Assembly: GCF_036711975.1 (NCBI RefSeq)
Contig: NC_091971.1
Location: 20,653,501-20,717,500 of the forward strand
Source: Onthophagus taurus
Taxonomy: Eukaryota; Arthropoda; Insecta; Coleoptera; Scarabaeidae
Length of the DNA stretch: 64,000 bases
Reading direction: 5' to 3'
The position numbers and the translations under genes were made by a program. The notes under the pieces were generated by a model. The model saw only the letters and a list, made by a program, of their open reading frames with translations. It was not told the DNA's origin and searched no databases. Positions 33,501-46,194 of this stretch are shown here, piece by piece. Every line of letters begins with the position of its first letter. Positions within the stretch are counted from its first letter, which is position 1.

Positions 33501-35900
33501 TTTAATGAGGAGGAAATTGGATTTCTTCTCGTAAGAATTTCCATTTTAAAGATGGGGTGTTGAACCTATTACGGAATTAAATACCAAATTTTGGATAAAA
33601 CAAACGGTTTCCAAATTAATAACACACTTGAAATAACAATTTAAAAAATTAAAAACGTAATACTTTAATACCACATAAAAAATTAAATCATAAAGTCGTT
33701 TCATCATCTATATTTCGGGTGTTATTCGCTGCAAATGTTTATTGATCTTATCAAATTGATAAGTAAAAAATACATTACATACAGGTGAGTATCATCAAAA
33801 TGTTTAGAAAAATTAACTTAGCACTCAAGTCGATTGATAAGCCGCTGTCAGCACATTATTAAAAAAAATATATTTTAATTGTGAAACCGATCGTCAGGAT
33901 AAAAGTGTGTTTCCGCTGATTGATAAAAAAACTCGTATAAAGATAAACCAAAGATAATCGTATTAATTTAAAATGTTTTAAGCGGATGTGACTCACCATC
34001 GTCGCCGTCGTACTCGAAGGGAACCTTCCCTGGTTTTCGCCGGAAGTAGATACGACAACGTATCGACGACCGTAATGATAGCTATCGTTGCGGCAAAAAG
34101 ACACCCCTTATATTGCATGCGAAAGAAGTATTTTGGCGAATTTGTCATGCGAAACGGAAGGGTGAATTCATAATTATTTCTACGAAAAAAGGGGTCTCGT
34201 CGTGTGTCAGACTACAAGGGGATCGAAAATCATTTAATTATACGAGTCATTATATACATATTTTACAACATTTATGGGAAAATGTTAACATTCTAACGTT
34301 ATTGTTATTCCATCCCGGAACGACCTTTCCGTAGGGGCTCACAAGAAAATTTCTTGTAAAATGTAATTTTAACCCCCTCCCGAGCGTCAAGAAGCAAGTC
34401 ACGAATTTCGAGGCAGGACTCCAGACACGTTCCCGCAGGATTTACTTTCGTAGGACAACTAACGGGGCTCTTCTCCCGATCTGGCCGCGACACGCTTCGG
34501 GAATACCGAAACGGCCTAATGGAAATATAGATGACGTTATAAAGAGTTGGGATCACATCTCGCCGGCGCCGTCCAATTAATTAGGGACTTATGGGACCCA
34601 AAAATCGGGGGCTTTACCCGAAGAGATCGAATTACCTACTAAAATTATCCTGTCAGGAACAGTTTTGCTTTTTGTATTTTGCAATCATGTTTAAGTGGTA
34701 GAAAATTAAAGCTTCTAGTCGTTCTATTCTTTAAAAAAATAGAGTCGTTTTTTTAAGGAATTTCATCAAAGAGGACGACAATTTTTCGTCAACGATCGAA
34801 AAAGCGAAGTCTCGTGTTTATTGAGTGTCACAGTCTGCATATAATCAAGAGTCTAGGCACGTCCCGAAGACTGGTGCCATCTCTTGACGCGTCCCAGAGG
34901 TCGCCTGCGAGTATATGTGTGTGTGTGTGTGTCGTCCCACTCTTATTGGGAACTTTGGTCTACGGCGTTCGCCTAAACATTTTTCGCATTTTCGGCCCGA
35001 CTTACGTATTCAGCGGAAAAGATATAACGAAATTGCTTCGGCTCCTCGCGTATTTTCTTATTTTACAACGTGCCCGGGAAGTAGAAGCGCTGTTAGACTG
35101 CAACGTCGGCCTCGTTTTCCCCCCTTTTCGTCCTCCTTAATCTATTTTGTATGTGCATGAGGTCTCTAATTTACAGATTACCAAAACATGACTCACATTC
35201 CTAACTAAAAACAGAAATTTTTCTATACAGATTTGTAGTCGGATTTATTTACTAGTTTGTATAGACTATTGGTATTATTATAATCATACATGGAGGAGAC
35301 AATCCTACACACGATGGTGGCCCGAAAAAGAAAAAAAGTTCCTTTTTCGGGTGGAGCATTAGCGAAGTTGTCTTTGAAGACGTGAGAGACGCAGCTGCGC
35401 CATTTTTATCTCGTTACGAAGACGTCCCGGCTTCCTTGCGGGATGTCGACCGCGTCCAGCGGGAAGACGGGTGGGGCTTCGACGTTCTTTGAGCGTCGAA
35501 CGTTCACAGACAACTAGATTATGTCTCGCAGGACGAACTACAAAAGGACGTGAGCGAAGGATGTCTGCTCCGGAGATGGTCCCTAGGTGTTTTATCTGAG
35601 GGTACTTTGAAGGTACTCGCCTTGGCTATTTAGACTGCTACTGCTACCGGTACTCTTTAAGTCTTCTTTGTACGTACTACTTCTATATACAGCATGATCT
35701 ACATTTTTATGCAAAGTGAGAAACGAAATTCAAATTAAAAAGGGAAAGTCAAAATATATAAACAATTTTCCATTCTATTAAATTTTTTCACAAATAAAAA
35801 TTAGTCACCTCTTGTACATAACAAATTGTGTAAGAACTTTTTGTCTTTTAAGATCAGGTGGGGAAAAAGTTTGTTTAATTGCGAATGTCAATACATTCAA
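33500..35900. other. Gene-free stretch with further GC-rich blocks and a (GT)n run
   Basis: GC-rich blocks lie at about 34380-34620, 34830-35140 and 35340-35600, within otherwise AT-rich DNA. A (TG)n microsatellite is at 34915-34932. Overlapping open frames on both strands in these blocks look like GC-driven shadows. I see no exon or RNA gene. Confidence 0.4.
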
Positions 35901-35908
35901 TACATATA

Positions 35909-37876
35909 CAGAGTGATCCATTTAACGTGAGACAAGCGATTATCTCGAAAACGCTGCGAATAAAGAAATAAAAGCAAATAAAAGTTGTTCTGTGCTAAGG
36001 GGGAAACCATATGACGATAACACTTTTTAACCTTGACCTTATTTTCAAGGTCATATGAAGGTTACGATCAATTTTTTAAATGGCACTCTATGTTTTTGAT
36101 TGCAAAATCTGAATATATAGATAAAAGTAAAATAACTACAAAAAAAATTTATCGTGTGGTTTTGCCAGTACGACGGCGAAACATCTTTTGTAGACAAAAT
36201 CTAAATAATTTTTTTATTCAAATTGTTTTAAATATTGCTTATTAAAAAAAATGATTAAACTATACTATTAGTATTAATCAACAACAAGTATAAAATTTAT
36301 AATAAATGTTAAATAGTTCCCCACCCACTTCAATACATTTATTAACCCTTCTACTAAAACTTTCTGTATACCTTAAAAGGTTTTCTTGGCTACTATTTCT
36401 GAATGCATTTCTTATCCGCTTTTTCATGTTTTCTGTCGTAGTCGGTACTTCGCGATAAACATTATACTTAAGGGCGCCCCACAATTGGACATGTTCAAAT
36501 TTACAAGTAACGTTGGTAAGACGTCATATAAAAAATTTCGGTACTTCTCCCCATTCAGCATACCATCAATAAAGTATGGACCGATCAATTTATCAATTAT
36601 GCCACACCAAATATTAACCGACCAAGATCCTTGATGTTCTACTTCACACAACCATCTCGGATTTTCAACGCTTTGTCCTTTGTTTGTAAAAGTAGACTCA
36701 TCTGAGAATTATGAGTTACCAAAGAAATTGACGCATTTGTTCTTGTGCCCATTGACAAAACATTAATCGATTTTCAAAATCACCTGCAAAAAGCTGTTGA
36801 TGCAATGAAGTGTGGTGTGGGTGATACTTGTTAGGCTTTAATATTCTTAAAATGCTGGTCTTCGATATTCCGGCGTCAATTGCAAGTCGTCGAGTGCTAA
36901 CTTGAGGATTTTCCTCAACGCTAGCTAATACCGCAATTTCCTTTTCTTCCGTAGTTACAGTTGCTCGTCGAGTTCTTTTTCTTGATTTCACATTTCCAGT
37001 GTTAGTGAAATCATTCACAACTCTGTAAGGTACTTCCCGAAGGCGTGTTTCGCTCCGGAAAACGTTCTCGATACAAAGCTATACTGTCAGCAACTTTTAT
37101 GCTACTTTCTCCATAAATAAAAATCATTTCGACTTTTTCTGCCACACTTAGAGTATCCATGATTTAATGAGTTAATTTAAACACTTTGCCTTAATGTAAA
37201 ACGATGGAATGAAATTAAGAATTTGTTGCCAAACAGTTTTATGCAAATTTAGTTTTACCTGCTACATTTTAAAACAATTCAACCAATTAAGTCTCTGAAA
37301 GCGATATTCTGAAAATGCCGACATAAACAGTTCCACGAACTCTTGTTTTTATGCGTTATTCTATTATCAAATTGACAAAGGCTGAGAAATGTCGGAACCT
37401 TTTAGACCTCTTTCCATAGGTATTTCCGACGAACCAGGTCACCCGATGTACCTCTTCTGGATCTTTTTTGTTGAACATTCTTAAACAGTGTTCTAAGAAT
37501 TAAGAGCTAAAGACAATGTATCGAAGCAGATAGGAAAATGTTTAAAAATACATAAATCTTATTTGTTCTTGCTACATTATAAACGTTACTTAATTGTTTC
37601 TGAAGAAGTTTCAATTTTTTTTCCAAAGATGTTTTGCCGTTGTACTAGCAAAACCTCACAGTAAAAATTTTTCTTTTTTTTAATTACTTTACTTTTATCC
37701 ACTGATTCAGATTTTAGAAGAAAATATATAGGGTGTCATTTAAAAATTAGTCGTGACCTTCATGTAACCTTGAAAATATGGTTTCCCCCTTCGCACAGAA
37801 CAACTTCAATTTGGTTCATTTTTATGTAAAATGTTTTCGAGATAATCGCTTGTCTCACGTTAAATAGACCACCCAG
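35909..37876 (-). mobile_element. Mariner-like element, internally deleted
   Basis: The left end reads CAGAGTGATCCATTTAACG and the inverted right end CTGGGTGGTCTATTTAACG. The identity continues as TGAGACAAGCGATTATCTCG and, further in, GTTGTTCTGTGC-AAGGGGGA, so the TIRs are about 150 bp. TA precedes the left end; the right flank is less clear. The enclosed transposase is on the minus strand and has lost its central catalytic region. Confidence 0.8.
36278..37160 (-). pseudogene. Mariner-like transposase pseudogene (HTH + DDE)
   Basis: From the ATG at 37160: MDTLSVAEKVEMIFIYGESS, then ALYRERFPERNTPSGSTL (N-terminal HTH), a frameshift near 37025, and NDFTNTGNVKSRKRTRRATV. SILRILKPNKYHPHHTSLHQ and FENRLMFCQWAQEQMRQFLW follow. 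After another indel come FSDESTFTNKGQSVENPRWL, with the first catalytic Asp, and GSWSVNIWCGIIDKLIGPYF. The reading then jumps from VLPTLLVNL straight to WGALKYNVYREVPTTTENMK, so the second and third catalytic positions are deleted. It ends at 36278. Confidence 0.8.
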
Positions 37877-38371
37877 CATAATGTAAATACATTATATCAG
37901 CGTCAGTTAATTGTTCGAATCCTTCATCAATTTAATATTTTTGTAACCATTCAATAATATTATCTTGGCCAACATCAACAAATAGGAAATTGATCAATGA
38001 ATTCTGGCAAGTTCAAGGCAAGTTTCTTCCGCATCTACGCCTTTCAACTTTCTTCGACCCTATACGTTGCATATTGTAAAAATCATCTTATCCCCCTATG
38101 ACGTCACGCACCAATGTTATATGTATAGGGAAAGTGACCAATTTAAATATGGGGGACAAAAAAGTGACTAGATTTAGGTTGGTATTGGAAAAGTAGCTAG
38201 AATCTGGTGATTTTTGTAGACCGGAAGTAGCTCCTTGCTCCCGACGTCATAACTTGAAATTTAAAATTCGAAAATTTAAAAAATTTTAAAAATTTAAATT
38301 CTTGTGGTGCCATCTGGTGACGTGTGGTGAAACTAATAACGGGTGAGCGATAGATGGCGCGTTATATCTAT
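37877..38371 (-). repeat. ~500-bp dispersed repeat, copy A
   Basis: Inverted copy of 48669-49178. Shared blocks include GACGCTGATATAATGTATTT, GCGGAAGAAACTTGCCTTGA, CGTATAGGGTCGAAGAAAG, AATCACCAGATTCTAGCTAC, and AGATATAACGCGCCATCTAT at the far end. One edge directly abuts the mariner-like element at 35909-37876. I do not recognise the family, and no open frame is conserved. Confidence 0.75.
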
Positions 38372-38689
38372 AAATCGTTAAATCAAACATTTTAATTTGT
38401 TGTTTAGTTGCTTTAATGGTTTCAATGCAGGACTTCTGAATGATAGTAGGCTCAGAATGCGTATAAAGAATGCAACATTGGGCGGATAAAGGTCTTGTAT
38501 ATCCGCACTTTACTACTCATACGCATTATTATATTAGACCAAACAGTGTCTCGTAGGTAACCTGAAATTACAAACACTTTGTTGATCTTATAAGTACGCA
38601 CGGCAAAACCCGAAATCTAGTGTTAGTTTTAGTTCTAATTTTAGTTCAACTTTGTTGATCTGATTTTCTTGTCCTTGGCGGGGTCATGA

Positions 38690-39070
38690 GTGTAAGAAAG
38701 TGTAAGTAAGAAAATTCCATGAGTCTTATTTTTGCCAGCAAGTTTAGTACGCCTACCAATCGCATGCTGTCAAATGCTTTAGACAAATCAACAAAGAATG
38801 TACATGTCTGGAAATATGTTCAACTTAATAGATTTTCCTTTTAGTTGTTTCAAAACGAATGTAGCGTCCGTTATTGAACGACCTTCTTTGGTATTTCTGA
38901 ATTGCAGAGCAGTCTGTTAAATCAGCTATTTAGCAGAGCTGATTTAATTTTTCAGCTGATCAGCGTCTATGTGACCTATTCTTCCATGAATGAGTGATTC
39001 ATTCGGTTATGTTGTCGGTTCCGGGAGATTTCCTCTTTTACATTTTTTTTTACTTCTTCTATCTGGACAA
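38690..39070 (-). pseudogene. RTE-like reverse transcriptase remnant
   Basis: Minus-strand translation contains FFVDLSKAFDSMRLVGVLN (motif A) preceded, in another frame, by LKQLKGKSIKLN-like text and, upstream, by EEISRNRQHNRMNHSFMEE. Heavily broken. Confidence 0.5.
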
Positions 39071-39599
39071 TAATAGTTTTTGTGTGCAAAGGTGTTACTA
39101 ACGTGTGTTACCTCTTCGTCTAGCAATCGAGGTGTTTCTTTCAACACTGTGAACCAAATTTAATATCTTGAACATAAGATATAGAAACAATATTTAGGAA
39201 ATACATAACATTTATTAAATTTGTTCCCTTGGTGTTTTGTGCTTCGACAAATTGATTCCTGTTTGTTGATAAGAAATACATCATTTTCATATTGACGCAT
39301 TGAAACGATCTCTTGAAACTATTTTCGCGTACGTGGGTATCTCAGTTCTATAAACTTACATTTTTATCATTATTATAGTAAGCCAGCAATTATTTCACAA
39401 ATAACATGTTTCTTATTGCAATCCGTAGAGTCCTTATTTGTAGCGAGTAAATTATCGTCAAAAAGTGGTCTTTTTATTTTCAATACTATTTTGGCTTCCA
39501 TATAATTCCACATATCCTCCATCGTCGTAGCGAATCTCAAAGAAATCACAACACATCCAGCATTCTTCAATAGTATTCTGGTCACTCTCAACATCTTAT

Positions 39600-41560
39600 A
39601 TATTATACATCAATATCGATCTTAATATTTACAAAACATTGTATCTGATATCGTTAATCCATAGCCTTCTCGTCGGTATCTAAATTAATATAATTAAATT
39701 AAACACTATTCTGCCTCCTCTAACATCTTTCCAATTATATAACAATGTCGTCCTTGACGTCTGTAAACATCGATCACGATATGATCATGATATATATAAC
39801 ATTGTCTACGACATCATTCAATATCGTCCCTGACATTTATTAACGCCATCCCTAACGTCTCTTCCCAATGTTCTGAACTCTCTCATCACTTTTTCCGTCA
39901 TTTATTACTATCTCTTAACATTATCTTATATTTTCCATTGTCGTTCCTAATTTGCCATAGCTTCCTATAGGTCTGTGGAATTCTGACGACTGATCTCAGC
40001 GAATCTGCTAAACCTTTTATCAATATTGTTCTTTATATCTTTAATTATCATTTCCGACATCTTGTAATAATCTTATCATTCCATATTATTCCTCAATATT
40101 GTCAGAATCATGATTAACATTTTCCTTGATATCTGTAAACATGGGTCCTGACATTTCTCAATGTCGTTGGTGAGTTCTCTTAATATCGTCACTGTTATCT
40201 CTCAATATAGCCACCGCCAATAACAATATCTTCTGTATCATCTATCAATCAAACCTTGATATGTAGGAGAATCAGTCACTGGGAGATCTTAACATAATCA
40301 CTGCTCTTAGCAGTATCCTGTTTGCATTAACATCTTCCCCAATAGCTAACATCGTTCTTACTGTCTCTATGCAGAAATTCTGGTATCTTTCAATATCATC
40401 TCTTCTTTATTAACAGCTGCGATATCTTTAATAATCGTTTCGTACATCTCTTGACATTATCCCTTACATATCTCATTACTATTTTAAATACCCTCAATAT
40501 CTTCCCCATCATCTATCATCATCGTCCTTTATATCGCTAAACATGGTCGCTCATAACTTTCATTCCATAAATCATACAGCATTATGGCTGGTCTTTTTAA
40601 CATCCTCTACAGAATCTTTGTCATCCTTCAATACTATTCTGCGTCTTCCCAAATATAGAATAATATACTCATTGGTATCTCTAAACATCGCCCCTGATAT
40701 TCTTCAATCTTGTTCTTGATATCTTGAATTATCATCTCCGATATCTCTTAATTTGATCACTACTGTCCTCCAATATCCCCCATAATGTCTGCGAACACCT
40801 ACGTTGATATTTTTCAAAATCATTCGTGATGTCTGTGGACATCGTCCTTGATATATTTTAATACCGTCTCTGGTCTTTCACAACAGTGATTATGGCATTA
40901 ACATAATCTCTACGATCATTATTTTTTCCATGATTATGGGGTTCAACAATGTCCCAAACTTAGTTCCCATAAACACTTTTCAACACTGTTCTGGTCCCTC
41001 TCAACATAACTTTCATTATCTACCAATGTCGTCCCTGATATCTCTAATAACCATCTTCCACATCCCAATATGATTGTCCCTGATCCCTAATATCCTCCAT
41101 AATGTCTGCGAATACTGACATTGATAGTGCTCAAAATATCATCCCTGACATGTCTCAACATCGTCATCTGATATCTTTTAGTATCGTGCCTGATATTGCA
41201 TAACATTAACTACTGCATCCTTCAACATCATCTCTGATATCTTTTAGTATATGCCTGATCTTGCAATATCTTCACCGTAATTTCCCAACACTATTTAGAA
41301 TATTAGCCTATTATACCCCAATATTGTCACTGCCTTCATCAACATCTTTTCCATCGTGTATCAATATCGTTTGAAATATATCTATCATTCTTAACCCCTA
41401 TCAAAATTCTTTCTGATATCGGCCATCATCAACTCTAATATTTCTCAATATCGTTCCTGATAACCTTGAATATTGTGCTTGACCTACTTCAACATCTTTT
41501 ATAGCATCAAAATCGTTACATATTTTAACATAACGCCTGATACGTTCTAAGACTGGTTTG
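39600..41560. repeat. Long degenerate minisatellite
   Basis: Nearly 2 kb built from variants of ATC(T/A)CTCAATATCGTCCCTGA and TATCTCTAAACATCGTCC, with spacing of roughly 20-50 bp. Examples are CAATATCGTCCCTGACAT (about 39820), CAACATCGTCATCTGATATC (about 41156) and AATATCGTTCCTGATAAC (about 41447). Units are strongly diverged and interspersed with AT-rich linkers. There is no open frame of note. Confidence 0.7.
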
Positions 41561-41599
41561 GCCTGCGACAAACTGTTTCCCTTCATCTAGCACCTTATT

Positions 41600-43090
41600 A
41601 TTTATTCCTTTTCTATATTCTCACATATGCGAAAATTTAACGAAGACCACCTTTTAACATTGTGTCTCTGTGAATAATCTGCATGAACACGATAACTCAA
41701 AACCGTATTTATTAATTTATCAATGCTATGTAATATTGCGAGAAAGTTGAGTGAACGCCACCCCAGTTAATTTAATACCGTCATCGTTTATGGGTGTCCA
41801 CATATTTATTCAGCTGGATGTGGTGTGAGAGCCCTCAGTTATTATATGATTTGAACTTATACTCCTTTCATCAACATGAAGTTGTAGATATTCGTCAGAA
41901 ATAAAACAACAAATACAATTAATATGTTTAACGTCTTTAAGAGAGTTAACTTCGTAATGACGCAAATGTTTGTGAAATTACGAATTCATGAAACAATCAA
42001 AATTAATGAAATCAGAGTGTTTTTGGAAAAGTTTTTATTATATTGTTAAGAACTACTTTAGGTTGCAATTTTTGAATAGAAAAGTTGGGTTTCAACTGAA
42101 AATAACAACACGAATAATAACGGAGTGAGTGAGTTTATTTAGAAGTTGTTTGTAGTTTTAGTATTTTAAAAGTTTTGTAATAAACAGAATAAAGAAAAAC
42201 TAAAACATGATAATGTTTTAAAATGTACAATAGTAAATGGGATAAGGCAATAAAAAAGAATACTTATGCAGTTTCTGTTCATACCGAACTTGTTTTGAAT
42301 TTTATCCTGAAAATATCTATATTATTGAAAGAATTCGTTTGGTATTTTTTTGGGGTTTACAAGTCAATAGACTAGAATTCAGTGTACAATGTTCGTTACA
42401 TAGTTTTGTGACCGCTGATGTACTCTGGACAACGTAATATAGTGGCGTATTGCGAAAATGCGATTTAACCGATTGTGCACGAGCGGAACATTCATTAACA
42501 TCCCACCCAACGCCCCAAATCCCCCTTTAACCTAAATAGGATTTCACAACAAAATTAACCGTGCCTATTTGACAATCAGATGGTGCATGTTACGTTCTTA
42601 TTGTATTATTGAACATGAATTAGATTTATATTGTTGGGAATAAAAATGTTAGCTAATTTCTTCTTTTGATTTCTTATTTTGAGTCCTTGTAAGACGAACT
42701 TTTCCTATTAATTTTGAAACAGAAACAAGCCACGTTAATTAATGTTTATGTTCAACTTAATATCCTAATTTGTATAAGATTCTCTGGTCCAATAAAAATG
42801 CAAATGCACCTAAATTACTCCTCAAACTTTCTGCATACTTAAAACTTTCGGCAGTAAATCTTAATGGGCATCCCGGCAATTATTTCTAATAACTTAATCT
42901 CCCTTATCTTTTTAAATTTCAAAATCTAATCTTTTTTCTCGCTTGAATTTTTCTCCATTTCCCTTTATTTCGCCTTTTTAACTCCCGGTGGGACGATTTC
43001 CGGGAAGTTAGCCTCTTTGCGTATCGTCTTAATAACTTGCGAGAAACAGGAAAATAATAAAATAAAGAGGAACCTTGGAGTGTTCTCCGG
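41600..43090. other. AT-rich intergenic DNA
   Basis: No coding, repeat or RNA structure recognised. Confidence 0.4.
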
Positions 43091-43514
43091 TATCACGTAT
43101 CAATTGGTAGGGTGGAGGACGTAGACGGCACAACCATCGGTGGCCGAAAACGTGACGGAAGGTCTTTATTTAGCTCCTGCGCAGTATTAAGATGACCTTT
43201 GAGACGGAAAAGGGGGAGACAGAAAAAGAAGGAAAGAAGTGACGCCGTGGAATGCACCATGGGATTCTGATAAAACACATTTAGTCCCTTCAATTTAATT
43301 CTCACCCGGAGTTCGGGTCGCCCTTTGCAGGACTTTAGGGCTAAGCTATTTACATTATTGGGTTTTCGAGGGTAACAAAAAGGTGGGAATTGTATTGAAA
43401 AATTTTCTAAACTCGTCACAGGAATTGTAAATATATTAAGTTCAATAATTTTTACAACAATAAGCCAAGATTAAATTCATTAAAGGTTCATTTAGTATTG
43501 GAGATTCATTACTA

Positions 43515-43873
43515 TCACTGCCACCATTGTACGTTTTCGTTACAGTTAGGATGTTGTGGTTGACGGGTGGAGCATTGTGGATAGCAGTGCGGTTGACAGT
43601 GGTGTCTAGCCCTGCAGAACGTCTTGATGGTTGGCAATCTCGGTATGATCGATCCTCTGCCGCACAATAACGAACACACTGTTTCTCTAACCGGCGGCAA
43701 CTTGCTGCATACGCATTTACAATTTGGGTAGCCTTCCAATCTGAATAGGTTTCCCATCTAAAACAATCCCATTTCAAATACAAGTTTTCAACAACAAATA
43801 AAAAATGTTAAAAAAAACTTACCGCCAAACCCATAAGGGCGAATGAAATTAAAACTATCGAAAGGAACTTCAT
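43515..43873 (-). CDS. Small secreted cysteine-rich peptide
   Basis: Two exons, 43823-43873 and 43515-43757, joined by a 65-bp GTAAGT/TTTTAG intron in phase 0, give 97 residues. Exon 1 is almost exactly a signal peptide (MKFLSIVLISFALMGLA). The mature part is basic and has ten cysteines. They are arranged as CKCVC, CSLLC, a single Cys in KTFC, CQPHC with a further YPQC, and PNC near the end, so five disulfides are possible. I do not recognise the family; compact extracellular Cys-rich peptides in insects include antimicrobial, protease-inhibitor and cuticle-linked proteins, and none can be assigned here. The gene has a strong core promoter: TATAAA at 43921-43926 and TTCAGCTT about 30 bp downstream of it, with the ATG about 25 bp further. 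An alternative longer frame through exon 2 without the splice lacks a signal peptide and is rejected. Cys content, splice signals and promoter together make it a real gene. Confidence 0.78.
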
Positions 43874-43920
43874 TTTTCACCTCGATTTTTCAAGCTGAAC
43901 AATTTCAACTTTATTTTCTC

Positions 43921-43926
43921 TTTATA
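43921..43926 (-). promoter_or_regulatory. TATA box of the Cys-rich peptide gene
   Basis: TATAAA on the minus strand. An initiator-like TTCAGCTT (plus strand about 43892-43900) follows at the canonical ~30-bp distance. Confidence 0.65.
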
Positions 43927-43929
43927 GCA

Positions 43930-45540
43930 ATACTATTTCAAAACAAACGTGATCAAATTGTTGACATTGCAAACATAAGCAAAAAAATAAACTTGTTCAG
44001 TTATGCGTTTGTTATGTTAAACGTATAAACAAGTGAATGAACTCAACAATGTCAATGATAGTTTTTATTTAAGTTGATGTTTTATAAACACAACGGTTTT
44101 AAAATTATTAAAAAATGTAAACAAAAAAAATTAATTCCATTTCGAGTTTTACTTTTTTTGTGGGTGCAATATGCGCATAGACGAGCGTGTAAGTCGTTGG
44201 TTATGTGAGCAGTAAAAATATAGGGGGTTTGTTAGGATCGCCCTAACAAGCGAATAACGCAGTGGAAAGTTGCGTCATTTCCGTCGTAAACCCGCGAAGT
44301 TGGTCTCGTAAAGCAGCAGGAACAGGCCGAGCAGAGAAATAAAGAGATATTAAGACCGTGAGAGCCTTGAGATACTTTCGGGGCGATCCAACGAAGGCCG
44401 TATAATAAAAATGAGACGTGCTGTTATTTTTTTGGGAAAGGAGGGTAAGAGTTATGGTATTGAAAATTATTAACGTTTGAATTAACTTCAACTGTATAAA
44501 TTCTTGGTATTTTGATTTATATCCCTACGTTGTAAATTCATATAAAACGTTAAAAAGCAAACATAAAAACCGTTCTCATAAATTTACAACGCTTCAACGA
44601 GTAGAAAATATCATTCCAGCAATGGGAATACTACTTACTATAGTTGTTTCATTAGATCAAGTCTCAAAGCTTGGTATAAATCTTAAAGGCGGCGTCTAGG
44701 AACGCTAATTCTGTTGGAAAGCGCACTAGACGGTCTCCGCGAAACAACAAAGACGCATTAATCTGAAAAGTATGTTGAACTTGTATAATTTGAACTTTGA
44801 CCCGAACGACAAACAGTAGTAATAGTATGAAAGCACCGTTCAAGTTTCGTTTATTTTAACTTCAAATAACAGATATATTAATGTTCCTTTAGAATGACTA
44901 ATGTTGCTCGGAAAAATTTTCAATTTTCAGAGGAATCATCCGGGTTCTTCGTAACTTAACGAGTTATTACTTTTCCTCAATACGTTCTTTCGGGAAACGA
45001 CCAAAATGGAAGTTGTTCGAAATGAAAGAGGAGAGCTGTGTTGTTTACCCCTCTAGGTTCGGGTCCTAACGAATTTGAACGTCGCGCAATATCTGTGCGG
45101 CCTCTTCCTTGGCACATTAACTTTACGAGCTCGTTCGCGGAATTACCGACGACGACGGGCTCGAATAAAAAGTAAAAGCCGCAAGGACGTCGCGGGCGTA
45201 CCGCACACATATTGGACTCATAGAATGATGGCAATAAAATTTTATTATCTGGGGAACACGCCGGGTTGTCAGCGTCACGGACAACAGCCCCCTTCTCTCT
45301 CTAACCCACCACAGTCCCCGTACTAGTATCGAGGGATGTGTACCGGTGGTGTACACATTCGACCCAATCCGCCACCCTTCCCAAACCAAACCCTCAATCC
45401 CAAACCTCCCCATTTCCAAACAGAGCCAGACGTCAATCCACTATCCGACCACGACCCATGGAATATACCTACACATACCTCTAATGGTGACATACGACCC
45501 AATAACAATTTTGTACGTATACCTAGGGGAAAGTTAAGAA
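43930..45540. other. Gene-free stretch with GC-rich blocks
   Basis: GC-richer blocks lie at about 44220-44420 and 44940-45330 (GACGACGGGCTCG, GCAAGGACGTCGCGGGCG), followed by a C/A-rich stretch at 45360-45480. Open frames here overlap on both strands without domains. No gene is called. Confidence 0.4.
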
Positions 45541-45544
45541 AATT

Positions 45545-45655
45545 TTATGGGATAACCCACATTAAATTTATAACCAACATAAGGATTTAATTGAATTTAA
45601 TGATCTTTATTATTATTTCGAGAAAATCATGACAAAAGTTTCCTTGATGAAAATT
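45545..45655 (+). repeat. Dispersed repeat, partial copy 1
   Basis: Shares CCAACATAA-GGTTT and ATGATCTTTATTATTATTTCG with the repeats at 49571-49740 and 51091-51260, and continues as AAGTTT--TTGATGAAAATTA. Confidence 0.45.
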
Positions 45656-46194
45656 AAGGGTGTTGCCGCTTACTCACTGCAGTAATTGTATACATATACA
45701 ATGTTTTATCTCCGTAATCAGGGGTTAAATTGTACTTTACATTAACAAATGCAGTTTTTATGGACTATTTATGCTGAGTTTACAAAACAATAAACTGACC
45801 GCAAATTGATTAGTTCTATTGCAAGAAATCTAGGTCATTAACAACTACTGTTTATAAACGTTTTAATTAAATCACCTTCACTTATAACAAGTTGAATTAC
45901 TAAAGTATTAGTTACATTTGTCAGAATTATATATTTCACTACATTCGTAAAGTTTAGTATGAAGCTGTTAACTTAAAATTTTAGATTTATATGAGCTTTT
46001 GAGCCAAGTCAACCAACCCTTTTCTCCAAAGACTTCGAAGAAGTGATCCACACTACCTCAACATAGCAAATTACTCATTTGAACGAGTACAAAGCGTCAT
46101 ATATTTGAGTGTCAGAGTAAACGAAGTTAATAATCTCGTTGAAGAAATACTTAGCGGCAATACTAGGCCTACAAACGCCTAATGATGAGTAAAA

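Noticed and set aside
39600-41560. CRISPR-like array suggested by repeated ~20-bp cores
   Set aside because: Units are irregular in spacing and highly diverged, spacers are not unique, and the genome is eukaryotic.
43093-43419. 108-codon open frame just downstream of the Cys-rich gene
   Set aside because: No signal peptide, domain or splice context; composition is ordinary for non-coding DNA here.
43442-43783. 113-codon frame overlapping the Cys-rich gene in another frame
   Set aside because: The alternative reading spliced from the signal-peptide exon explains the Cys pattern, promoter and intron; this frame does not.
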